This document shows, one piece after another, positions 18,531 through 27,408 of a stretch of DNA of 64,000 nucleotides. The translations under genes were made by a program, and so were the position numbers. The DNA is from Spongiivirga citrea (GTDB lineage Bacteria; Bacteroidota; Bacteroidia; Flavobacteriales; Flavobacteriaceae). Where the stretch lies: positions 163,243 to 227,242 of the forward strand of contig NZ_JAABOQ010000007.1 in NCBI RefSeq assembly GCF_010671565.1, written 5' to 3'. The notes below the pieces were generated by a model. That model was not told the DNA's origin and ran no database searches. It saw only the letters and a list, made by a program, of their open reading frames with translations. Position 1 is the first letter of the stretch; the number at the start of each line of letters is the position of its first letter.

Positions 18531-19355
18531 ATGAAGCAGTACCACGACTTAGTGAAGCATGTGTTGGCGCATGGAAATGAAAAAGGAGATCGCACGGGAA
18601 CGGGAACTAAGAGTGTTTTTGGATATCAAATGCGTTTTGATCTAAGCGAAGGTTTCCCGATGGTTACAACCAAAAAACTGCATTTAAAGTCCATTATATA
18701 TGAACTGCTTTGGTTTCTAAAAGGCGATACTAACATTGAGTATCTAAAAGAAAACGGCGTTCGCATTTGGAATGAGTGGGCAGATGAAAAAGGGGATTTA
18801 GGTCCAGTATACGGCTACCAATGGCGTAACTGGAATGGTGATGAAATCGACCAGATTACGGAAGTAATTAATGCCTTAAAAAACAATCCTAACAGCAGAA
18901 GGATGTTGGTTTCAGCATGGAATCCGAGTGTGCTGCCCGATACTTCGGTCTCATTTTCAGAGAACGTAGCGAATGGTAAAGCGGCATTGCCACCCTGCCA
19001 CGCATTCTTTCAGTTTTATGTAGCCGATGGTAAATTATCTTGCCAACTATATCAACGTAGCGCTGATATCTTTTTAGGCGTTCCTTTCAATATTGCATCC
19101 TATGCATTATTCACCATGATGATGGCGCAGGTATGTGGCTACCAACCGGGCGATTTTATTCACACTTTCGGTGACGCCCATATCTACAACAATCATATGG
19201 AGCAGTTAGAAACGCAACTGAGTCGTGATCCAAAACCACTACCAAAAATGGTTTTAAACCCAGAGGTGAAGAATATTTTTGATTTTACCTTCGAAGATTT
19301 TACTTTAGTTGACTATAATCCACACCCTCATATTAAGGGGGTTGTTGCGGTTTAA
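18531..19355 (+). CDS. thyA: thymidylate synthase
   Basis: This encodes 274 residues. The catalytic cysteine is Cys156 in [13 protein letters not shown]; the dUMP-phosphate arginine region ([13 protein letters not shown]), the [13 protein letters not shown] motif and [20 protein letters not shown] are intact. It makes dTMP from dUMP using methylene-tetrahydrofolate. A short insertion at about residues 138-151 makes it slightly longer than the 264-residue E. coli enzyme. The folate partner folA is about 6 kb downstream on the same strand. A TonB-domain gene follows after 9 bp. Confidence 0.97.
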   Translation: MKQYHDLVKHVLAHGNEKGDRTGTGTKSVFGYQMRFDLSEGFPMVTTKKLHLKSIIYELLWFLKGDTNIEYLKENGVRIWNEWADEKGDLGPVYGYQWRNWNGDEIDQITEVINALKNNPNSRRMLVSAWNPSVLPDTSVSFSENVANGKAALPPCHAFFQFYVADGKLSCQLYQRSADIFLGVPFNIASYALFTMMMAQVCGYQPGDFIHTFGDAHIYNNHMEQLETQLSRDPKPLPKMVLNPEVKNIFDFTFEDFTLVDYNPHPHIKGVVAV

Positions 19356-19364
19356 CAGGCAACT

Positions 19365-20225
19365 ATGAAGTATCTTTTTTTATTGAGCATACTAATAAGC
19401 TCAACACTTTCGTTTGCACAAACTGAAGAAGAAATACCATATTTCCCACAAGAAAAAATTGTTTTAGCTGAGTGCGCAGAGATGGAGAACAGCAACTGTT
19501 TAGAAACATTTTTGCGAGAAGAAGCAATGAAAAAGCTGCAATCATTCAACTTCAAAAGGCATTTTCGTGATATTACCGTAAACGATACCATTTCCGTTTA
19601 TTTTGGATTAAAAATGAAATCTAACAGCAAATTAAGCATCAAAGATTCGTACGGAAGTGCCAGAATATATGCAAAAAAGTATCAGGCAAAGGCATATAAA
19701 AAACATGCTGATTTGTTGAAAGATGAAATAAAAAAAGTGCTTTTCGAAATTCCTAATGTTCAACTATTGAATAAGAAACTAGACAAATATGCACCTCGCC
19801 ATAGCCTTAATTTTCTTTTTAAGATCGATGTTGAAAATGATAATAAAATCACATTACTAAACGGTAACGAACATTATGAAGGAGGCTTTATAGAAAGAAC
19901 TCCTTTGTATCCCGGTTGCGAAACGGAATTTCCTCGAAAAAAATCAGCAAGCTGTTTTCAACTAAAGATTCAGAATCACATTAGGAGGAACTTCAAATAC
20001 CCCAAAGAGGCCCAAAAATTAGGAATTCAGGGCAGGGTATATATTAACTTCTTAATAAATAAAGAAGGTGATATTGAAAATATTAGAATGAGAGGGCCAC
20101 ACCCATTTTTGAAAGCTGAAGCTAGAAGAATTATCGAACTACTTCCAAAATTTAGCCCTGGTTTACGGAATGGCGAACCAGTAAAAGTGCCATTTTCCAT
20201 CCCTATCACTTTTCGCCTTCAATAA
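19365..20225 (+). CDS. secreted protein with C-terminal TonB domain
   Basis: This encodes 286 residues. A cleavable signal peptide ends in SFAQ. The middle is a charged region with no recognised fold. The C-terminal 90 residues are a TonB_C domain (FKYPKEAQKLGIQGRVYINFLINKEGDIENIRM ... LPKFSPGLRNGEPVKVPFSIPITF). Normal TonB is anchored by an uncleaved N-terminal helix, which is not evident here, so this is more likely a periplasmic TonB-like protein than an energy transducer. Cysteines (CAEMENSNC, PGCETE, SCFQL) may form disulfides. It follows thyA by 9 bp, possibly by read-through rather than shared function. Confidence 0.8.
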   Translation: MKYLFLLSILISSTLSFAQTEEEIPYFPQEKIVLAECAEMENSNCLETFLREEAMKKLQSFNFKRHFRDITVNDTISVYFGLKMKSNSKLSIKDSYGSARIYAKKYQAKAYKKHADLLKDEIKKVLFEIPNVQLLNKKLDKYAPRHSLNFLFKIDVENDNKITLLNGNEHYEGGFIERTPLYPGCETEFPRKKSASCFQLKIQNHIRRNFKYPKEAQKLGIQGRVYINFLINKEGDIENIRMRGPHPFLKAEARRIIELLPKFSPGLRNGEPVKVPFSIPITFRLQ

Positions 20226-20309
20226 CCCCACTTTAACACTCATTTAACTTCACTTAAAACATCATTTCTTAAAAATTAGTAACTTGTAACGAAAGCCAAA
20301 AATCAACAC

Positions 20310-21470
20310 ATGGTCGTTACCGATACCCTGCTCGATTTGTTTCTTGAAACCAGAAAAAGATCGGAGGAAATTTGTCAACCTTTGCAAACCGAAGACTATG
20401 TAGTCCAGCCAATTGTAGATGTTTCCCCACCTAAATGGCACCTTGGTCACACTACATGGTTTTTTGAGGAGTTTATTCTGAAAAAATACTTAAAGGACTA
20501 CCAACAATACGATCAAAATTTCGCTTTCGTTTTTAATAGTTATTACGAAAGTATGGGCGAAAGGGTTGTTCGAACCGATCGTGGTAATTTATCACGCCCT
20601 ACAGTAAAAGAAGTCTATTCATACCGTTCTCACATTGATCAGGCCATGCAGCAACTTTTTGAATCAGAAATTACCGATGAATTGCTCGAAGTTATAGAAA
20701 CAGGAATTCATCATGAGAAACAACATCAAGAACTGCTATTAACCGATATAAAATATATTTTAGGGCACAATCCGCTACTTCCTGTATATTCTGACACTTT
20801 CCAGGAAAACAAAACTCTTGACACGAATCAACATTGGATTGAGATTGAAACTGGAAACTATGAAATAGGTCATAACAGCAATGATTTCTGCTATGACAAT
20901 GAACTTGGTAGACATACTGTTTATTTAGAAGATTTTCTTATTTCCAATAGACTCGTTACAAATTCGGAGTACCTTGAATTTATTAAAGACGGCGGCTATA
21001 AAAACCATAAGTTTTGGCATGCTGAAGCATGGGATTGGCTACAAAATAACAATATTGCTTCACCCATGTATTGGCATAAAGTCGATGACCAATGGCAGCA
21101 ATATAGCCTGAATGGACTTCAGCCAATTAATATGAATGCTGCGGTCACACACATCTCCTATTTTGAAGCCTTTGCTTTTGCTCAATATAAAGGATTGCGA
21201 TTGCCTACAGAATTTGAATGGGAAATCGCGCAAAACCAATTCAACTGGGGACACCGCTGGGAATGGACCGAAAGTGCGTACCTCCCCTACCCAGGATACG
21301 CCAAAGCCGATGGTGCTTTAGGCGAATATAATGGCAAATTTATGGTGAATCAAAAAGTTCTTCGTGGTGGATCGGTTGCGACACCAATAAAACATACCCG
21401 CCCAACCTATCGAAACTTTTTTCAACCAGAACTACGATGGCAGTTTACAGGAATTAGACTGGCCAAATAA
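20310..21470 (+). CDS. egtB: ergothioneine biosynthesis sulfoxide synthase EgtB
   Basis: This encodes 386 residues. The N-terminal DinB-like iron domain supplies a histidine facial triad: His47 in WHLGHTTWFFEEF and His135/His139 in GIHHEKQHQE. The C-terminal FGE-sulfatase domain shows LRLPTEFEWEIAQ, WGHRWEWTESAY and VLRGGSVATP. It oxidatively joins hercynine to a thiol, giving a sulfoxide. No egtA or egtC is nearby, so an EgtB variant that uses cysteine directly is likely (inference from operon content). The egtD gene starts 13 bp downstream. Confidence 0.93.
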   Translation: MVVTDTLLDLFLETRKRSEEICQPLQTEDYVVQPIVDVSPPKWHLGHTTWFFEEFILKKYLKDYQQYDQNFAFVFNSYYESMGERVVRTDRGNLSRPTVKEVYSYRSHIDQAMQQLFESEITDELLEVIETGIHHEKQHQELLLTDIKYILGHNPLLPVYSDTFQENKTLDTNQHWIEIETGNYEIGHNSNDFCYDNELGRHTVYLEDFLISNRLVTNSEYLEFIKDGGYKNHKFWHAEAWDWLQNNNIASPMYWHKVDDQWQQYSLNGLQPINMNAAVTHISYFEAFAFAQYKGLRLPTEFEWEIAQNQFNWGHRWEWTESAYLPYPGYAKADGALGEYNGKFMVNQKVLRGGSVATPIKHTRPTYRNFFQPELRWQFTGIRLAK

Positions 21471-21483
21471 TCAAAAAACACAA

Positions 21484-22455
21484 ATGAATACTGACAATAC
21501 GGTGACCTTTACCACCCAATTTGAAGAGGATGTTTATAACGGTTTAACCGACTTCCCAAAACACCTTTCATCAAAATACTTTTACGATAAAGCTGGCGAC
21601 CAGCTATTTCAAGATATTATGGCAATGCCAGAATACTACTTGACCAATAGCGAGCATGAAGTGCTTTCATCTCATACAAAAGCTATTTTAGGGGCATTCG
21701 ATCTTAAAAAAGAAGGTTTCGATCTTATCGAACTTGGCGCAGGTGATGGCTTAAAGACAAAAATATTGTTGAAACATGCTATTGCGGGCAATCATGATGT
21801 TCATTATAAACCCGTCGATATAAGTCAAAATGCCCTCGACGGACTTAAGAAATCATTACAAGAGGAAATACCGAGTTTGATTGTAGAAGCTGAAAGAGGC
21901 ACCTATTTCGATATTTTAAAACAACTAAAATCCATGAGCTCACGCAAAAAAGTGATCATGGTTTTAGGATCGAATATCGGGAACCTGCTACACCCTCAAG
22001 CCATTGATTTTTTGAAGAACATTCAGGAAGCCATGAATCCAAACGATCTGCTTTTTATGGGATTTGATCTTAAAAAGAATCCGCAAACAATTCTAGATGC
22101 TTATAACGACCTCAATGGAATTACGGCAGCATTTAATAAAAATGTTCTAGTCAGAATTAATCGGGAGCTAGATGCTGATTTTAATCCTGACAAATTCAAA
22201 CATTGGGAAGTATATGATCCTGAAACTGGAACAGCTAAAAGCTATTTATTGAGTGCTGAAAAACAGGAGGTTACTATTAAAAATCTTAATTTAAAGGTGT
22301 CCTTTGATGCTTGGGAAAGCATTCATACGGAAATCTCTCAGAAATACGACCACAATATTATTAAATGGCTTGCAGACGAGTCTGAGCTTCAAGTAATAGA
22401 TCAGTTTTCTGACAGTAAAAACTATTATACTAACTATCTTTTTAAAATAAAATGA
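21484..22455 (+). CDS. egtD: L-histidine N-alpha-methyltransferase EgtD
   Basis: This encodes 323 residues. It has the SAM-binding motif LIELGAGDGLKTKILL, the family sequence SSKYFYDKAGDQLFQDIMAMPEYY at the N-terminus, and VMVLGSNIGNLLHPQA. It trimethylates histidine to hercynine, the substrate of EgtB encoded just upstream. The last four bases overlap the next start (ATGA), implying translational coupling to an unknown membrane-anchored protein. Confidence 0.94.
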   Translation: MNTDNTVTFTTQFEEDVYNGLTDFPKHLSSKYFYDKAGDQLFQDIMAMPEYYLTNSEHEVLSSHTKAILGAFDLKKEGFDLIELGAGDGLKTKILLKHAIAGNHDVHYKPVDISQNALDGLKKSLQEEIPSLIVEAERGTYFDILKQLKSMSSRKKVIMVLGSNIGNLLHPQAIDFLKNIQEAMNPNDLLFMGFDLKKNPQTILDAYNDLNGITAAFNKNVLVRINRELDADFNPDKFKHWEVYDPETGTAKSYLLSAEKQEVTIKNLNLKVSFDAWESIHTEISQKYDHNIIKWLADESELQVIDQFSDSKNYYTNYLFKIK

Positions 22456-23006
22456 AAATTCGATTTTTTAAAAACATAGCCGCCATAACAATCGTATTAA
22501 TAGGCTTATTTTTTATCATGAATGATGGTAAAAAAGAGGTTATCGCTAACGAACATAAGCAATTGGATGCTGACCCAATAAAACTTAATCAAGCTTTCAA
22601 AAAAGTACGATTCTTACCAAAAGAATACACTGAAAGTGTTACAGATACAACCTTAGCAAACGGCTATCATATTACTATAAAGTATAAAAGCTTGATGGAC
22701 CGATCAATAGTCAAAAAAGACCTGATCATAAATGGCGGTAATGAAACGTATTACAGAAAGTTCACTTCTTCAATTAAAGTTTTGAAAGATGATGATCAAC
22801 TAGTTCATTTTGAATTGCCCATTGTAAAAACGAACAGATCTAAGATCTTACAATACGTTTGGTTAGACGAACTGGCATCCTCAGAAGAAAAGCTAGTGAT
22901 ACAATATGCTATGTATGATCCGATAGCCGATCGATATACCGATCATCAAATTTATATTGATTTGGAAGGAAAACTAACCTATATCGACTTAAAGAACAAC
23001 GTTTAA
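22452..23006 (+). CDS. membrane-anchored protein of unknown function in the ergothioneine operon
   Basis: This encodes 184 residues. A single transmembrane helix (about residues 9-23, AAITIVLIGLFFIM) is followed by a soluble domain predicted to be outside the cytoplasm, rich in strands and charged residues, with repeated YxxK/YxxH patterns and no cysteines. No family recognised. The start overlaps the egtD stop by 4 bp (ATGA) and the DUF427 gene follows 10 bp later, so it is translated as part of the ergothioneine operon. It could process, trap or sense something related, but nothing in the sequence shows this. Confidence 0.75.
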   Translation: MKIRFFKNIAAITIVLIGLFFIMNDGKKEVIANEHKQLDADPIKLNQAFKKVRFLPKEYTESVTDTTLANGYHITIKYKSLMDRSIVKKDLIINGGNETYYRKFTSSIKVLKDDDQLVHFELPIVKTNRSKILQYVWLDELASSEEKLVIQYAMYDPIADRYTDHQIYIDLEGKLTYIDLKNNV

Positions 23007-23016
23007 TAAAATAACT

Positions 23017-23298
23017 ATGAAAGCAATTTGGAATGATACAGTAATAGCAGAAAGTAATGAGACGGTTGTAGTAGAGAACAATCATTACTTCCCACATGAC
23101 TCGATTAAAAAAGAGTTTTATAAATCATCGAATACGCATAGCGTCTGCCCATGGAAAGGACAGGCACATTATTACTCTTTGGAGGTAAATGGTAAAGAAA
23201 ATACAGACGCTGCTTGGTTTTATCCTGAAGTAAGCGAGCTTGCTAAAGGCATAAAAAATTATGTTGCATTCTGGAAGGGTGTCCAAGTTGTTGAATAG
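23017..23298 (+). CDS. DUF427 domain protein
   Basis: This encodes 93 residues, the typical single-domain size, with the family pattern KAIWNDTVIAES at the start, NHYFPHDSI, CPWKGQAHYY and the final DAAWFYPEVSELAKGIKNYVAFWKGV. Structures of the family show a small beta-barrel; its biochemical role is unknown. It is last in the egtB-egtD operon and is followed at once by a hairpin shared with the convergent CBM48 gene. Confidence 0.92.
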   Translation: MKAIWNDTVIAESNETVVVENNHYFPHDSIKKEFYKSSNTHSVCPWKGQAHYYSLEVNGKENTDAAWFYPEVSELAKGIKNYVAFWKGVQVVE

Positions 23299-23304
23299 AA
23301 AAAA

Positions 23305-23346
23305 GAACAAAGAGAAAAGAAAATAGACTGTCTTTTCTCCTTGTTC
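23305..23346. terminator. long hairpin between convergent genes, probable bidirectional terminator
   Basis: Arms at 23305-23320 and 23331-23346 pair over 16 bp with one mismatch and a 10-nt loop. It sits between the DUF427 stop (23298) and the CBM48 stop (23360). The T-runs are short, so termination is likely but not certain. Confidence 0.65.
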
Positions 23347-23359
23347 TATGTTCTAAAAA

Positions 23360-23656
23360 TTAAAGTTCTAAAACTCCATTTTCGGCACCAGCATAATCAT
23401 TCCACTGAAAACGATCAGCTTGATCGTCATTTACATAAGTCCCATCTACCACATAACGAAATTCGTATGCTACATCTTTAGCAAGATTGATGATTCCTTT
23501 AAATGTTCCGTTTTTTAATTTTCGAAGTGAAGCAGAACTAGTGTCCCAGTTATTAAAATCACCTACAACTGAAACTTTAGATGCTTCTTTTGCAGGTACA
23601 GTAAAAGTAACTTTACAAACTGGTTTCGATTTTAAATATTGCTTTGAAATTGCCAT
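23360..23656 (-). CDS. glycogen-binding (CBM48/AMPK-beta-like) domain protein
   Basis: This encodes 98 residues that are almost entirely one early-set domain: VTFTVPAKEASKVSVVGDFNNWD, the conserved K/F pattern, and YEFRYVVDGTYVNDDQAD. This matches the isoamylase N-terminal/AMPK-beta carbohydrate-binding module. No catalytic domain and no signal peptide are present, so it is a free-standing cytoplasmic alpha-glucan-binding module. Such short proteins are common in Flavobacteriia; their role (perhaps a glycogen scaffold) is inferred. Confidence 0.88.
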   Translation of the reverse strand: MAISKQYLKSKPVCKVTFTVPAKEASKVSVVGDFNNWDTSSASLRKLKNGTFKGIINLAKDVAYEFRYVVDGTYVNDDQADRFQWNDYAGAENGVLEL

Positions 23657-23816
23657 AATTTGAGGTTTTAATGATTGAATTATAGTGTAAACTAACTCAA
23701 TTAAATTGGGGCAACCAATTATGGATTAAAGAATTATGAGTTTGATAATACAGGCGTTACAAAAAAGCAATATCTAAATTTGAGCTATGAAAAAATAACA
23801 GTTTCTCAATCTTGTG

Positions 23817-24875
23817 TTATAAAAAAGAACACAATCTATCAACATCTTCTTCGGTATTATAGTAATGAAAACTTATACGAACCTTATCTTCCCATAGTGC
23901 CGTTAAAATCCCATTTTCTTCTAATTTGGAATGTAATTTTGCTCCGCCTTCAAGTAAAAAAATACTGCTGTGTTTTCTTCTCTTAGAAACGAAATCCTGA
24001 AGCGCTCCTTTTTCCAATAGTCTTTCTTTAGCTATGTTTGAAACTTGATTGATTTGTTCTTCAACATTTTGACTAGTTAGTTTTTTTATCGCAAACTGTA
24101 GGCTACCAAAGTTCAGCGTATCTAAATGACCAGGTTGGTTATAGAATTGTAATAAACTTTCATGTTGTTTATACGTCTCGCTCATTCTGTCGTTATTATG
24201 TAAAGACAATAAATCTATCGCCTTTTCACTGTATAACATAAATCCGTTACCATAGCCGGCTAAAAGCCATTTATAACCACTCGCACCTAATATATCGATA
24301 CCAGAGTCATCAAAACTAAAAGATTCCGTTCCGCAAAACTGGGTCCCATCGGCAAAAATCAAGAGGTTTGGATATTGTTTTTTTAGGTTACGTATAAATT
24401 CAAGATCAATCTTCAATCCGGTTTTATAATGAACAACACCAACAGCCAATATATCAGGTTGTTCCTTTTCTACTGTCTGGGCAATTTTCTCTTCTATATC
24501 TTCACTAAGTTGAATATAGGAAACCTCAAAATTACGAGCTTCAATGGCATTATTAATAGACGGATAGTCATCCGCAATCATCAATACTTTCTTGGGTGTT
24601 CTTACACGATCAAGCAGGATATTAAATCCGATTGAAAAATTAGGTGTTAATGCAACTTGATCCCAGGCACAGTTAAAAAACCCTCCTAGGTCTTTTCGAA
24701 CACTGATTAAAAAATCTTCTTGGTTTTTACGGTACTCACTTCCTTCATTTAAAAACCATTCATCATGTTCACTTCGCCATTTTTTAAGCGATCTACTAAG
24801 CAGTCCAGAGCGTGCGGTATTCAAGTAAGTAGTGTTATTTAAAATGGGAAAATCTTCTTTTGGATCAAGAAACAT
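23817..24875 (-). CDS. class V aminotransferase-fold PLP enzyme (possible C-S lyase)
   Basis: This encodes 352 residues. The N-terminus (YLNTARSGLLSRSL) matches the class V/cysteine-desulfurase-like fold, FADGTQFCGTESFSFDD holds the PLP-pyridine aspartate, and GASGYKWLLAGYGNGFM carries the Schiff-base lysine. There is no conserved catalytic cysteine loop of IscS type, so desulfurase activity is not implied. It lies beside the egtB-egtD operon, where a PLP C-S lyase (EgtE) is otherwise missing, but on the opposite strand. Assignment as EgtE-like is a hypothesis; a general aminotransferase or kynureninase-like enzyme is equally possible. Confidence 0.78.
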   Translation of the reverse strand: MFLDPKEDFPILNNTTYLNTARSGLLSRSLKKWRSEHDEWFLNEGSEYRKNQEDFLISVRKDLGGFFNCAWDQVALTPNFSIGFNILLDRVRTPKKVLMIADDYPSINNAIEARNFEVSYIQLSEDIEEKIAQTVEKEQPDILAVGVVHYKTGLKIDLEFIRNLKKQYPNLLIFADGTQFCGTESFSFDDSGIDILGASGYKWLLAGYGNGFMLYSEKAIDLLSLHNNDRMSETYKQHESLLQFYNQPGHLDTLNFGSLQFAIKKLTSQNVEEQINQVSNIAKERLLEKGALQDFVSKRRKHSSIFLLEGGAKLHSKLEENGILTALWEDKVRISFHYYNTEEDVDRLCSFL

Positions 24876-24919
24876 ACTAGTATGAAATTGTGTAATTTTA
24901 TGCGAAACTAAAGTACGAG

Positions 24920-25327
24920 ATGTTTTCTAAAACTGATGACAAATCAACAGTAGATCCTGATCAACAAGCACTTTTTGAGCACGCCCAATTACGCATCAAC
25001 CAAAAAAAGCGCTTGAATCTACACTTTGTCCTTTTTCTTGTAGGTTGTGTTTTTCTAATTGTTCTCAATGTCGTTCTAGGATATGGTAGTGAATTTACAC
25101 CATTCAATACGCCTTGGTTCGTTTGGGCAATCTTAATATGGGCATTTTTGTTTTTAGTGCATGCCTTAAATGTTTTGTTTTCTCAAAAATTTATGGGAAA
25201 ACAGTGGGAAGAAAAACAACGTACTAAACTGGTTGAAAAACAAAAAAAGAAAATTGCTCAACTTCAAGAGCAAGTTGAAAAAGAATTCCCTCCTCCTTTT
25301 GAAGCGGGATTAAAAAAAAAAGAATGA
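24920..25327 (+). CDS. 2TM domain protein
   Basis: This encodes 135 residues with two adjacent transmembrane helices (about residues 38-60 and 72-92), flanked by RINQKKRLNLHFVLFLVG and a charged coiled-coil tail (EEKQRTKLVEKQKKKIAQLQEQVEKEF). This arrangement matches the 2TM domain, which in Bacteroidota also occurs fused to LytTR or histidine kinase proteins. Here it stands alone. Its stop overlaps the folA start by 4 bp (ATGA), so the two are co-translated. Confidence 0.8.
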   Translation: MFSKTDDKSTVDPDQQALFEHAQLRINQKKRLNLHFVLFLVGCVFLIVLNVVLGYGSEFTPFNTPWFVWAILIWAFLFLVHALNVLFSQKFMGKQWEEKQRTKLVEKQKKKIAQLQEQVEKEFPPPFEAGLKKKE

Positions 25328-25806
25328 TCACAATGATAGCGGCAGCGGCCGAGAATAATGCATTAGGTAAAGACAATGATCTTGTTTGGCATTTACCCAA
25401 TGATTTTAAGCGTTTTAAACAACTAACTACTGGACATTTTATTATCATGGGACGCAAGACTTTTGAGTCTTTCCCAAAATTACTACCTAATAGAACACAC
25501 GTTATTATTACACGTCAAAAAGACTATCAACCAGAAAACACCATTGTAGTTAACTCTTTAGAGAAAGCACTTGAAGTTTCAAAAGAAGATAAACAACCTT
25601 TTATTATTGGTGGTGGAGAGATTTATAAATTGGGATTAGATGTTGCTGATGCCATTGAGCTTACACGAGTTCATGGCACCGTGGAAGCCGATACCTTTTT
25701 TCCAGAAATAGATGAATCAAAATGGGATTTGGTTAAAGAAGAATTTCACCCAAAAGACGAACGGCACGATTTTGATTTTAGCTATTTAACGTATCACCGC
25801 AAATAA
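25324..25806 (+). CDS. folA: dihydrofolate reductase
   Basis: This encodes 160 residues, normal for the family. Conserved features are MIAAAAENNALGKDNDLVWHLPNDFKRFK with the catalytic acidic position, the GRKTFESFP motif, NRTHVIITRQ and FIIGGGEIYKLGL. It reduces dihydrofolate with NADPH and so recycles the folate oxidised by thymidylate synthase encoded upstream. It overlaps the 2TM gene by 4 bp. Confidence 0.96.
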   Translation: MITMIAAAAENNALGKDNDLVWHLPNDFKRFKQLTTGHFIIMGRKTFESFPKLLPNRTHVIITRQKDYQPENTIVVNSLEKALEVSKEDKQPFIIGGGEIYKLGLDVADAIELTRVHGTVEADTFFPEIDESKWDLVKEEFHPKDERHDFDFSYLTYHRK

Positions 25807-25810
25807 TCTT

Positions 25811-25818
25811 TATTTTTG
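25811..25818 (+). promoter_or_regulatory. -7 element upstream of fabD
   Basis: TATTTTTG matches TAnnTTTG and lies 23 bp before the fabD start. No TTG is found at -33 spacing, so it is a weak candidate; fabD may also be read from upstream. Confidence 0.35.
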
Positions 25819-25841
25819 CCTACTAAACAATATTAAACCTA

Positions 25842-26735
25842 ATGAACGCATATATTTTTCCAGGACAAGGGGCGCAATTTACAGGAATGGGACTCGATCT
25901 TTACGAAAAGTCTCACGAAGCGCAAGCCTTATTCGAGCAAGCAAATGATATACTTGGATTTCATATTACCGATATCATGTTTGAAGGTGAAGCTGACGCA
26001 TTAAAGCAAACAAAAGTTACGCAGCCTGCTATATTTTTGCATTCAGTAATCTTGGCAAAGACCTTAGGCGACTCATTCAAACCAGATATGGTTGCAGGTC
26101 ATTCATTAGGAGAATTATCGGCCTTGGTCGCCAATAACACCTTGACTTTTGAAGATGGTTTAAAACTAGTTTCTAAACGAGCACTAGCCATGCAAAAAGC
26201 ATGTGAATTACAGCCAAGTACGATGGCCGCCGTTTTAGGTCTGGATGATGATGTTGTTGAAAAAATATGTGCAGTTACTCCGGGAATCGTGGTAGCAGCT
26301 AACTACAATTGCCCAGGGCAACTAGTTATTTCTGGTGAGGTTGATGCAATTAATAATGCATGTGAAGCTTTAAAAGAAGAAGGCGCAAGACGCGCTTTGG
26401 TTTTACCTGTAGGAGGTGCATTCCATAGTCCACTAATGGAACCTGCGCGCGAGGAATTGGCAGCAGCAATAGAAGAAACTGTATTTAGTGAACCTACTTG
26501 TCCGATATATCAAAATGTATCCACCACTGCAATTACGAGTGCCGATGAAATCAAAGCGAATCTTATGGCACAATTAACCGCTCCTGTAAAGTGGACACAG
26601 TCCGTTAAAAACATGATTGCCGATGGTGCTACTCATTTTACAGAAGTCGGCCCAGGAAAAGTGCTACAAGGACTAGTTCGCAAAATCAATCGCGATGCAC
26701 AAACGGCATCTGCTGTTTTTGAAGCAGAAAGTTAG
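25842..26735 (+). CDS. fabD: malonyl-CoA:ACP transacylase
   Basis: This encodes 297 residues. It has the nucleophile motif GHSLGE with Ser88, the N-terminal IFPGQGAQFTGMG, and the catalytic histidine in GGAFHSPLMEPA. It loads malonyl groups onto acyl carrier protein for fatty-acid elongation. lspA follows 21 bp downstream on the same strand. Confidence 0.96.
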   Translation: MNAYIFPGQGAQFTGMGLDLYEKSHEAQALFEQANDILGFHITDIMFEGEADALKQTKVTQPAIFLHSVILAKTLGDSFKPDMVAGHSLGELSALVANNTLTFEDGLKLVSKRALAMQKACELQPSTMAAVLGLDDDVVEKICAVTPGIVVAANYNCPGQLVISGEVDAINNACEALKEEGARRALVLPVGGAFHSPLMEPAREELAAAIEETVFSEPTCPIYQNVSTTAITSADEIKANLMAQLTAPVKWTQSVKNMIADGATHFTEVGPGKVLQGLVRKINRDAQTASAVFEAES

Positions 26736-26756
26736 TATCTATAAACATCACTTTAA

Positions 26757-27257
26757 TTGACTATCAAAAAATATAGAATTCCATTTATTTTATTGCTGGT
26801 GTTTTTGAATATTGGTTGCGACCAAGTTTCAAAAATCATCGTTCGCGACAATATTGATAAAAATGCCAACATTGAATTGATTGGTGATTATTTTGTAATG
26901 ACCAATGTGTATAATTATGGCGCATTTTTAGGTATGGGCTCTGAAATGTCTCCTGTCCTAAAATATATTTTCCTATTGATCTTGCCATCTATTGTGCTTA
27001 TTCTAGTTTTTAGACATCTTTTAGTAAAAAAAGACCTATCCATGACAGCAGTTATAGGACTTGCCTTTTTGCTTGGAGGTGGTATCGGAAACATTTACGA
27101 CCGTCTTATGCATAAAAGAGTCATTGATTTTTTCCACATAGATCTTGGCGGTGTTTTTAAAACAGGCATTTTTAATATGGCCGATGTTTCCGTTATGGTG
27201 GGAATGGGGTTTGTGCTATATAGTTCGATTATTAAGAAGCAGAGCCTGGGACTTTGA
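26757..27257 (+). CDS. lspA: lipoprotein signal peptidase (SPase II)
   Basis: This encodes 166 residues with four transmembrane helices. The catalytic aspartates lie in GNIYDRLMHKRVIDFF and FNMADVSVMVG; the conserved N-terminal CDQVSK is present. It cleaves prolipoproteins at the lipobox cysteine in the inner membrane. No in-frame ATG fits the N-terminus and the family alignment begins right at the TTG at 26757, so a TTG start is chosen. Many predicted lipoproteins in this window depend on it. Confidence 0.93.
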   Translation: MTIKKYRIPFILLLVFLNIGCDQVSKIIVRDNIDKNANIELIGDYFVMTNVYNYGAFLGMGSEMSPVLKYIFLLILPSIVLILVFRHLLVKKDLSMTAVIGLAFLLGGGIGNIYDRLMHKRVIDFFHIDLGGVFKTGIFNMADVSVMVGMGFVLYSSIIKKQSLGL

Positions 27258-27408
27258 TTCAGAAGACGGCACTAGTTCGATAGATAAAAGTGCCTTCTTA
27301 TAAACGACAAGCATAGAAACAAAGCAACTCATGTTTTGTTAATAAATCAATTTCTACTTTTCGTTTTGAACCTAAAAATCCAATTATTTTAGCAAGCTTT
27401 TAAAGTAT

